A stretch of DNA of 64,000 bases from NCBI GenBank assembly GCA_964035575.1, contig OZ037839.1:1811220-1875219 (forward strand). Direction: 5' to 3'. Position 1 is the first letter of the stretch, and the number at the start of each line of letters is the position of its first letter. Shown one piece after another: positions 51,290 through 59,556 of this stretch. Origin of the DNA: Rhynchopus sp. YZ270_cl-10 (Eukaryota; Euglenozoa; Diplonemea; Diplonemida; Diplonemidae). The position numbers and the translations under genes were made by a program. Below the pieces are notes generated by a model, which worked only from the letters and a program-made list of their open reading frames with translations, did no database searches and was not told the origin of the DNA.

Positions 51290-51854
51290 GGAGGATTCGA
51301 GGCCAGAGGTGAACTACCTGCACCGCATCCTGAAGGGGAGGGTGGGGACGCAGGAGTTGGCGGTGCGGATCGCAGACTGCAAGGATGTGTCGCCACGTGA
51401 GGTGTACCGCTGTCTCAGCCCAGCGTTGCGTGAGGACAAGGTGTTGCTGCAGAAGCTTGCCCAACGGAGGAGACGCATCGTCCGTTTCTTCCCATCGCAG
51501 CTCTTTGACGATGAGGCCTTCGTGCGAGACGTGGTCCTCCCAGCACCCGGCATCGTCCTCAAGCTTCTTCCCCGCCCCGCAACAGATCGGATCCACCCTT
51601 CAGTCAGGCGTGACGCCGTCGCGCTTCTGATTGCATCGGGGCACACAATCCCTGCGTTTCTTGCTGATGAGTATGACGACACAGTGATGGAGAAGGCGAA
51701 GGGAAAGGAGAAGGGTGTGCAGAAGCATGGTGTGCCGATGAGACAGCGCCTCGGTCACCACGAACACTGCTACTGCTGCACGAAGGTTGGGGCAAAGCAG
51801 GCGCAGGTCATCCGATCCATAAGAATATACCACAAAAAGCTGGAGAAGTCTTAG
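51290..51854 (+). pseudogene. Fragment with DUF4116-like repeats
   Basis: Open frame with no convincing start in its 5' part. From about 51310 it reads LHRILKGRVGTQELAVRIADC and then helical repeats of about 45 residues (REVYRCLSPALREDKVLLQKL, ...SQLFDDEAFVRDVVL, ...RDAVALLIASG), similar to the DUF4116 repeats of several protists. The C-terminus is basic with a short Cys/His patch (HHEHCYCC). It lies in the spacer between LRR copies 5 and 6 in the same orientation; probably a transposed gene piece. Confidence 0.4.
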
Positions 51855-51859
51855 CAGGT

Positions 51860-52380
51860 TTGCATGAGACTGATGTAAGCACACAATCCGGTTCTCGGAT
51901 GATTTATTGCACTGATTCCATGAAAAGCACGTTTGTGATGCAGACACAGCCCATCTTCAAACCCAACGTGTTCCAGCGCGATAACGATGGTGATAAAGAT
52001 GTGTGCACGAGAGGCACATTCATCTTACAAATTCTCAGTTCTTCTCTTCTTCTTTGCGAAGCGAGTTGTGGTCTGCCGACATGAGCTTGTCCTTTTCTGC
52101 ATTCTTGCCTTCTTTTGCGCCAGGACAAACGTGTTGACACAACTGCAATGTCACTGTCTAGTGAACGGCAAACGAACACGATGCTCGAACTGAGCGCCTG
52201 CCCCCCACCCCCACAAGTGAGGCGCTTACACTTTGCACACCCCGTCTTCCAGATGACATCTGCAATGCATAAGCCAACGTTTGCCCCCTTTCAAGCATGA
52301 TTAAGTTCAGCTTAAACATATTTTCCATTTCTCTGTTCTCACAACCGGCAAGTGAAACAAATAAGAAAGCTATTTTGTTG
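51860..52380. other. Spacer and leader before LRR copy 6
   Basis: No gene. The shared LRR leader begins near 52290. Confidence 0.5.
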
Positions 52381-52447
52381 TATCTTGCCTCCCTCCTCCT
52401 CCTTCTCAACACTTACCCCACAACAGAGCAACACTTCACTCGAAACA

Positions 52448-54037
52448 ATGGAACTGTGTGTGCAGGGATATGATGATGACACCAAATTCGTGATTGAGGT
52501 GGGTGAGGGCGACACAACGGAGACGATGCGGCAGAAGGTGGCGTCTGCAACAGGGTTGTGCGAAGACAGCTTCCGCATGGGCTTCGGAGGGAAGGAGGAA
52601 GGAGAGGACATCACAGAACTGAGTGCTGGAGACACAGTCGTGTTGACGAAAACTACTAAGTACCAATCTGTTGAAGCACTTCGTACCTTGGGTGAGACGG
52701 ACATTTCCGAAGCGAGGTTGGCGACTGTGAAGGATCCTGAGGTGGCTTCTCTGCTTCTTCAGGCGGAGGTTGCGACTGTTATTCCTGCCGGGTTCTTGTG
52801 CAGAGCATCGTTTACGAGACTTGATCTCTCTGCTGTGTCTGGGGTGACGCGAATTGAGCCACACTTTCTCTTCAACTGTACGTCGGTGGAAACGGTTGAC
52901 TTGTCGGGATTGTGCAACGTTACGCACATTGGGACTCACTGCCTCTTTAGCTGCACATCGTTGACAAGCCTTGACGTGTCAGGGTTCACTGCTGTGATGG
53001 TGATAGGGGAGTCCTTCCTCCAAGGAAGTGGCGTCACAGAGCTTGACTTATCCGCGATGACGAGTGTGACGACGGTTGGTGACTACTTCCTCTCCGAATG
53101 CGAGTCGTTGGAAGGTCTTCACATCTCAGGATGGCGCAGAGTCACGCACATTGAGAACAACTTCCTCCATCACTGCACCTCGTTGGCAACGATTGATTTG
53201 TCAGCTTTTTGCAGTGTCACGAAGATCGGCTCGAGCTTTCTCTTCGGCTGCTCGTCGTTGACCACCATCAGCTTTTCAGGGATGACCAATGTGACGGGAA
53301 TTGAGAATGGCTTCTGTGCGGACTGCACCTCGTTGGAAACGATTGACTTATCAGCACTGCACAGGGTTGTGACGGTAGGTAACGACTTTCTGAGGAGGTG
53401 CACCTCGTTGACAAGTATCGACCTCTCAGTCTTTGGGTGTGCATTCATATGGAGCGGCTTTCTCAGTCACTGCTCATCATTGCAAACAGTTGATTTATCA
53501 GTGTTGCGCAGCATCACGCGCATTGGGCAAAGCTGGCTGCAAGGGTGCTCCGCGTTGACAACAGCAGACTTATCAGGACTGAGCAATGTTAAGAACATTA
53601 ATACACAGTTCCTGCAAGATTGCACATCCTTGACCACGCTGGACATGTCAGGTATAGGCTGTGATACGCCGATCGGCAACCAGTTCCTGGACAACTGCAA
53701 CGCACTCACAACAATCGTCTTGCCAGGCAACATCGACATTCACGAGATGTCTCTCCCGAATGAAGCCCAAAAGAACCATGGCACTGGACTCACGAAGATC
53801 TTCCATGCACGTGTGCGTGACATTTACGCAAGGTTTACGGAACAGTTCGGAGGTGTGCGGACAGAAGATCTGGTACGAACAGATGTGTCTGGAGATGCAA
53901 GACAATGTATTGCATTGAAAGCAGGACAAGAAGGAGAAGGTTTGATGCAAGCACAAGAGGACGAGGACAAGCAGGAACTGGACAAACAGGAGTATGACAA
54001 GCAAGGGCATTTGGAATGCCGGAGACACGCAGAGTGA
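52448..54037 (+). CDS. Ubl-LRR family protein, copy 6 (12 repeats)
   Basis: 529 residues with acidic type a tail (LMQAQEDEDKQELDKQEYDKQ, ending CRRHAE). The Ubl domain has EGDTTE for EKDTTE. The ninth repeat is the most divergent of the family: FGCAFIWSGFLSHCSS instead of FGSATDVGHRFLSHCSS, with one residue less. Other loop variants: IEPHFLFNCTS, IGTHCLFSCTS, VGDYFLSECES. Confidence 0.9.
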   Translation: MELCVQGYDDDTKFVIEVGEGDTTETMRQKVASATGLCEDSFRMGFGGKEEGEDITELSAGDTVVLTKTTKYQSVEALRTLGETDISEARLATVKDPEVASLLLQAEVATVIPAGFLCRASFTRLDLSAVSGVTRIEPHFLFNCTSVETVDLSGLCNVTHIGTHCLFSCTSLTSLDVSGFTAVMVIGESFLQGSGVTELDLSAMTSVTTVGDYFLSECESLEGLHISGWRRVTHIENNFLHHCTSLATIDLSAFCSVTKIGSSFLFGCSSLTTISFSGMTNVTGIENGFCADCTSLETIDLSALHRVVTVGNDFLRRCTSLTSIDLSVFGCAFIWSGFLSHCSSLQTVDLSVLRSITRIGQSWLQGCSALTTADLSGLSNVKNINTQFLQDCTSLTTLDMSGIGCDTPIGNQFLDNCNALTTIVLPGNIDIHEMSLPNEAQKNHGTGLTKIFHARVRDIYARFTEQFGGVRTEDLVRTDVSGDARQCIALKAGQEGEGLMQAQEDEDKQELDKQEYDKQGHLECRRHAE

Positions 54038-54149
54038 CCCTGCCAGCTGCGCAGAGCTGGAATCGCTGCTGCACAGCTTACTGGCAGCCCTACAATATCA
54101 TGACATGTACGACAGTTTGTGTGGAGAGAGGCTTAGGTTGATCTCATAA

Positions 54150-54436
54150 ACATTTCAAGTGCAATACGCGTTTTCGGATGTCACGAGTCTTACTGTTTCC
54201 CCTTCCCCCCTTTTGTGTCTCAGCACCTTACTTTTTCAATATGCGGGTTTTTCGAGTCTTTTGGGTTTTTTTGGGGGTTTCAAAAATACAGAGAAAGGAT
54301 GAATACGATGAGCAAAGAGCAGTTGCAAGCAGCTTAGTTACACCTACGTGACATTGCAAGCAGTTGCAAGCAGCTTAAATTGTTAAGCCTTAATTACACA
54401 CAGCAAAAAAAAGAACGGGGGTGTGTTTCATTTTGT
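54150..54436 (+). repeat. LRR 3' module (A-B), copy 6, with insert
   Basis: Module A intact. Module B is interrupted after GAGCA by about 95 bp containing TTGCAAGCAGCTTA twice, then resumes at GAACGGGGGTG. Confidence 0.7.
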
Positions 54437-54474
54437 TTCCTGTTTCAAGGTGACCAAGCACGAGAGGCTTACGA

Positions 54475-55910
54475 TCATAAGAGGAACCTGTCGCTCCCGT
54501 CGCCCCTGATCCCCTTTATGACGTCGACGAAGCCACGGCAGCGATGGAGGCATGGCTGAGAGCCACTCTCCGATTGCGTGTACGTGCTGGGGGCCGAAGT
54601 GGCGTCAGACATGGGGACTGCGAGTTCTGATTCGTCGATGAGGTCCATAGAGAACTCGCTGCCCTGCGATGCGGCGGGCGGCTGCTCTCTCGGGTGGACG
54701 GAAGAGGGAACTGCCTCAGAGGAAGAAGATACGGGGAGGGCTGAGTGGGTGTTTGAGAAGCCACTCTCCGTACCGGTCTGAGGTTGTGTTGCCCCGTCCG
54801 AACCAGGGTGTGTCGCAGAGGCGCCGGGACGGGCAACTGCTTGTGCGACAGGGGGCACCGAGGACGCGACAGGAGTAGGGAGGGCTGAATGTGTGGTGGA
54901 GTAGCCGCTCTCTTGTCCCTGGACGTCTGATGATGCCAGTCTCATGTTGCGTTGCGTCTGTGCCCTCCGCGCCTTTGCAGTCTCCACTTGGCTGGTCACG
55001 CGAGCTTCACGCTGTACCTTCACCAAGTTAATGCTCTTGGGGTCAATCATCTCGTGCGCGCGCGCAATGATCCTCGCCGCGCATGGCTTGCTGGACACTG
55101 GCAGGGCCCGCGGGAGGGAACGACACGGCAGACACACCCAAACTGAGCACTCTCGACACTCCCAATGACGTTCACGACCGAGGACCGCAGCCGAGCACAG
55201 CTCGCATTTCCCGAAATCCGCCCGAGAGTCTTCCAGGGGGCAGTCCAGAAGCCCCTCGCGTGACACACAAGTGAGAGGCGGCAGGCGCGGGGTCGGTTCA
55301 TGCATGAGGAGGTACTGCGTCAGCTTCTCGGGGATATTGACCGGCGTGAAGTGACCTGCGGTGCGGCCATCGTGGGCTAGTGCGAGCACCTGACGGTATC
55401 CCACTTCGCCTGAGGGTGAAGACCGACGGTCGATGGCCACCAATGAACACCACCACCAGAGAATGCAGAGCTCGGGCCGCTAACCGTCACCATGTCAGCC
55501 CAAGTGTCAGGACGCGCACACCCAGCGATGCTCATCTGTCGCGCCCATACTCCGACACTTGGTTCAGCGCGAGCCGCTAAGTCCTCGTCTTGGACCACCT
55601 GTGCAATCGCCGCCTGTCTCAGGGACCCCGCACTCCTCCCGCACTGGTACGCCACGGCATCGAAGCAACAGTCGCCCACTGTGTAGCGGAAATCCGCGGG
55701 AACGGAGCACCCGAGGGAGGACAGCTGTAGCGGCAGGGCCGGCGGGGGGTCACATGTCTCCAGCGCCTTGAATGCTGTTGCAGGGTCTTCGCAGGGAGTG
55801 GAGGGTACTTCAAGGGTGGACGGATGGGTGGATTCCTTGCCCGCTTGTCCTTTCTTTCCATGCACTTGCAACTTATTCCCCAACCGGACGCTCCCATCCA
55901 GCCACACCAC
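54475..55910 (-). pseudogene. OTU-protease and zinc-finger fragment, minus strand
   Basis: Antisense to the LRR genes. Upstream part (about 55770-55420) reads YTVGDCCFDAVAYQ...LRQAAIAQVV...W...TWADMVTVSG, the Cys and W-x-D parts of an OTU cysteine protease fold. The expected His strand (AGHFTPVNIP, about 55345) is in a different overlapping frame, so the domain is not continuous. Downstream lie a Cys-rich finger (CELCSAAVLGRERHWECREC, then CLPC) and a Ser/Thr/Pro-rich tail with a repeated STTHSALP/SNTHSALP motif. It replaces 8 bp of the array spacer (between GATCAT and CCTTTCTTTCC) and has no visible target duplication. Probably the 5' region of a second OTU-bearing mobile element. Confidence 0.5.
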
Positions 55911-56025
55911 GCGCAGGTGCTGAGAGATCCGTCTTCAACCTGCTGTACACCTTTCCTTCACGCTCTGCTTCAGCGCTTTGTCCATCCTGTCCCATATGCC
56001 CGAGGTGGGCAGCAACAGTTTTTCG
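55862..56025. repeat. 170-bp repeat of the array spacers, copy 2
   Basis: As at 50825; here it joins directly to the pyrimidine tract of LRR copy 7, replacing the usual leader. Confidence 0.7.
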
Positions 56026-56084
56026 TACACGCCTCCTCCTTCTCAACACTTACCCCACAACAGAGCAACACTTCACTCGAAACA

Positions 56085-57944
56085 ATGGAACTGTGTGTGC
56101 AGGGATATGATGATGAAACCAAATTCGTGATTGAGGTGGGTGAGAAGGACACAACGGAGACGATGCGGCAGAAGGTGGCGACTGCAACAGGGTTGTGCGA
56201 AGACAGCTTCCGCATGGGCTTCGGAGGGAAGGAGGAAGGAGAGGACATCACAGAACTGAGTGCTGGAGACACAGTCGTGTTGACGAAAACTACTAAGTAC
56301 CAATCTGTTGAAGCACTTCGTGCCTTGGGTGAGACAGACATTTCCGAAGCGAGGTTGGCGACTGTGAAGGATCCTGAGGTGGCTTCTCTGCTTCTTCAGG
56401 CGGAGGTTGCGACTGTTATCCCTGCCGGGTTCTTGTCGCAAGCATCGTTTACGAGACTTGATCTCTCTGCTGTGTCTGGGGTGACGCGAATTGAGGACAA
56501 CTTCCTCTACGGGTGTGCGTCGGTGAAAACCGTTGACTTGTCGGGATTGTGCAACGTTACGCACATTGGCGATGCCTTTCTCTTGGGCTCCACATCGTTG
56601 ACAAGCCTTGACGTGTCAGGGTTCACTGCTGTGACGGTGATACCGAAGGCATTCCTCCACGAAAGTGGCGTCACAGAGCTTGACTTATCCGCGATGACGA
56701 GTGTGACGACCGTTGGTACGTACTTTCTTCTCAACTGCAAGTCGTTGCAAAGTCTTAACATCTCAGAATGGCGCAGAGTCACGCACATTGCGAATGGCTT
56801 CCTCTGGAACTGCACCTCGTTGACAACCATTGATTTGTCAGCCTTTTGCAGTGTCACGAAGATCGGATCCGATTTTCTCCGCAACTGCACGTCGTTGACC
56901 ACCATCAGCTTTTCAGGGATGACCAATGTGACGGAACTTACGGACGGCTTTTGTAGGTACTGCACCTCGTTGACAACCATTGATTTGTCAGCTTTCTGCA
57001 GTGTCACGAAGATCGGCTGTGACTTTCTCTTCAACTGCTCGTCGTTGACCACCATCAGCTTTTCAGGGATGACCAATGTGACGAAAGTTGGGAACAGCTT
57101 TTGTAGGGCCTGCACCTCGTTGGCAACGATTGACTTATCAGCACTGCACAGGGTTTTGAAGGTGGAGTACGACTTTCTTATGGGCTGCACCTCGCTGACA
57201 AGTATCGACCTCTCAGCTTTTGGAAGTGCCAGAGGCATTGGGCACAGCTTTCTTAGTCAGTGCTCATCATTGAAAACAGTTGATTTATCAGTGTTGTGCA
57301 GCATCACACGCATTGAGTCAGGTTGGATGCAAGGGTGCTCCGCGTTGACAACAGCAGACTTATCAGGACTGAGCAATGTTAAGAACATTAATACACGGTT
57401 CCTGCAAGGGTGCACATCCTTGACCACGCTGGACATGTCAGGTATAGGCAGTGACACAATGATCCAGCATAACTTCCTGGACAACTGCAACGCACTCACA
57501 ACAATCGTCTTGCCAGGCAGCATCGACATTCACGAGATGTCTCTCCCGAATGAAGCCCAAAAGAACCATGGCACTGGCCTCACGAAGACCTTCGATGCAT
57601 GTGTGCGTGACATTTACGCAAGGTTTACGGAACAGTTCGGAGGTGTGCGGACAGAAGATGTAGTGCGAGCAGACGTGTCTGGAGATGCAAGACAATGTAT
57701 TGCATTGAGGAGAAGGTTTGATGCAAGCACAAGAGGACGAGGACAAGCAGGAACTGGACGACAAACAGGAGCGTTACAAGCAAGGGCATTTGGAGGGTTA
57801 GGGTCCGGGACAGGCTGCAGCGATGTTGTGTCGAGCACAGTGAGGAACGGCCAGCAGAGGAAGTCAGTGGTTGAAGCCCGTCCGAAACGCAGTGCGCACC
57901 ACAGGAGGATTCCCGCAAGTGGCAGAGACGAACACGCAGAGTGA
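56085..57944 (+). CDS. Ubl-LRR family protein, copy 7 (14 repeats)
   Basis: 619 residues. Two extra LRRs (a DLSAFCSVTKIG plus an ISFSGMTNVT unit, 56820-57110 region) make 14 repeats. The tail is unique: the acidic-tail DNA is read in another frame because of a length change near 57707, giving RRRFDASTRGRGQAGTGRQT and a basic end (RPKRSAHHRR). The leader is atypical: the usual 5' segment is missing and only CCTCCTCCTTCTCAACACTTA remains before CAACAG. Ubl change DDETKF for DDDTKF. Confidence 0.88.
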   Translation: MELCVQGYDDETKFVIEVGEKDTTETMRQKVATATGLCEDSFRMGFGGKEEGEDITELSAGDTVVLTKTTKYQSVEALRALGETDISEARLATVKDPEVASLLLQAEVATVIPAGFLSQASFTRLDLSAVSGVTRIEDNFLYGCASVKTVDLSGLCNVTHIGDAFLLGSTSLTSLDVSGFTAVTVIPKAFLHESGVTELDLSAMTSVTTVGTYFLLNCKSLQSLNISEWRRVTHIANGFLWNCTSLTTIDLSAFCSVTKIGSDFLRNCTSLTTISFSGMTNVTELTDGFCRYCTSLTTIDLSAFCSVTKIGCDFLFNCSSLTTISFSGMTNVTKVGNSFCRACTSLATIDLSALHRVLKVEYDFLMGCTSLTSIDLSAFGSARGIGHSFLSQCSSLKTVDLSVLCSITRIESGWMQGCSALTTADLSGLSNVKNINTRFLQGCTSLTTLDMSGIGSDTMIQHNFLDNCNALTTIVLPGSIDIHEMSLPNEAQKNHGTGLTKTFDACVRDIYARFTEQFGGVRTEDVVRADVSGDARQCIALRRRFDASTRGRGQAGTGRQTGALQARAFGGLGSGTGCSDVVSSTVRNGQQRKSVVEARPKRSAHHRRIPASGRDEHAE

Positions 57945-58102
57945 CGGCGCCAGCTGCGCACTGCTCCCCTCACAAACCACTCCTCCCGCAAGCACTGCAG
58001 ACAACAGAGCTGGAATCGCTGCTGTACAGCTTTCTGGCAGCCCTACAATATCATGACATGTACGACAGTTTGTGTGGAGAGAGGCTTAGGTTGATCTCAT
58101 AA

Positions 58103-58310
58103 ACATTTCAAGTGCAATAGGCGTTTTCGGATGTCACGAGTCTTACTGTTTCCCCCTTTTGTGTCTCAGCACCTTACTTTTTCAATATGCGGGTTTTGGA
58201 GGGGTTTTCGGGTCTTTTTGGGGGTTTCAAAAATAAAGAGAAAGGATGGATACGATGAACAAAGAGCAGGACGACAGCAAAATGGAGAACGGGGGTGTGT
58301 TTCATTTTAT
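58103..58310 (+). repeat. LRR 3' module (A-B), copy 7
   Basis: Module A lacks the CCCCTTCC part of the C-run; module B complete. Confidence 0.75.
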
Positions 58311-58532
58311 TTCACTGTTTCAAGGTGACCAAGCTGCAGAAGCACGCGAGGCTAGGGTTCATATTTTTAACCCCTTTCTTTTGATGAAGCTGTATGCTGG
58401 GAGCCCCTTTCACACAATGCAACTTATTCCCCAACCGGACGCTCCATCACACAGGATTCATGAGCCTGTGTTCGCACTGATCCCCGTTTATGTAGCTAAT
58501 GAGCGGAAGGTGGTTATGGCATATCAGACGTA

Positions 58533-58676
58533 AAGCACGAAATGGATGCAGGATGGAATGGTTGGGTGTCCACCCTGGTACATCCGGTCATGGTGTTAGG
58601 GGGATACCTGGCTGACCTGACTCATGTACCAAGGTACACTGCCACGAGAGGCTTTGTATATCACCTCTACTTTGTT
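58533..58676 (+). repeat. Dispersed 110-120 bp repeat, copy 5, with insert
   Basis: GGATGCAGGATGGAATGG to GTATATCACCTCTACTTTG with about 30 extra bases (TGTTAGGGGGATACCTGG region) in the middle. Confidence 0.6.
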
Positions 58677-58847
58677 CTAAGTAAGTGAAAACCGCTTCTG
58701 GTGGGAACGGTAGTGAGAGCGCAGAGGAAGCGATGGTGGGAATGCAACGAGCTTTTTTCATGATGTTTTATTCCCCACACAAAATATCACGCGCAGGGAG
58801 TTTTTTTCATGCGTCTGTTGTTCGTTCTTCAGCGACACCTTTTTTTC

Positions 58848-58958
58848 ATATTTTGTCCAGGTGTTCTCGCATCACCCTGAACCCGAATTGGGTGTCTCTC
58901 ACTGTCACCCCCCATCTACCCAGCCGGTCTGCGAGTTCAGTTCGCGCACCTCCTCCAG
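58848..58958 (-). mobile_element. Short non-LTR reverse transcriptase fragment
   Basis: Minus frame ELADRLGRWGVTVRDTQFGF then RVMREHLDKI, resembling the L-A-x-R-L ... x-Q-F-G-F-R stretch of LINE reverse transcriptases. About 37 residues only; ends are undefined. Confidence 0.4.
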
Positions 58959-58998
58959 ACCCGGCCGAGGCTTACGATCATCTTATGAACCTTTCTTT

Positions 58999-59165
58999 CC
59001 ATGCACTTGCAACTTATTCCCCAACCGGACGCTCCCATCCAGCCACACCACGCGCAGGTGCTGAGAGCTCCGTCTTCAACCTGCTGTACACCCTTTCCTT
59101 CCCGCTTTGCTTCAGCGCTTTGTCCATCCTGTCCCATATGCCCGAGGTGGGCAGCAACAGTTTTC
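58999..59165. repeat. 170-bp repeat of the array spacers, copy 3
   Basis: As at 50825, with CACCCTTTCCTTCCCGC in place of CACCTTTCCTTCACGC. Confidence 0.7.
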
Positions 59166-59490
59166 CGCACGCGACAATTATTTGCACTTTCTCGCAAGAT
59201 GCTGGGAAGACAATTCAAGCTTTGGTGTGGCGATCTGTTTTGTGTAGTTTTGCATTCGGAATGGAGCTAATATATTCTGTCCACTACTTCCACAACCGTC
59301 TGCACAACCACAATCAGTGAATGCCCACAGAGCTGGACAACAGCCGGAGGAGGAGGGATTGTTTTGGAAGGTTTGGTGCACAAGTGTGCCCACCGCTTTT
59401 TATGAATAACCGTGTCAGCCCAAAGTCTTTTCTTTTTTTTTTTTCAGGGTGAGGATAAGCGAAAAACAAACAAGAAGGCTATTTTGTTGT
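59166..59490. other. Spacer before LRR copy 8
   Basis: No gene seen; LRR-type leader resumes at about 59478. Confidence 0.5.
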
Positions 59491-59556
59491 ATCTTGCCTC
59501 CCTCCTCCTCCTTCTCAACACTTACCCCACAACAGAGCAACACTTCACTCGAAACA

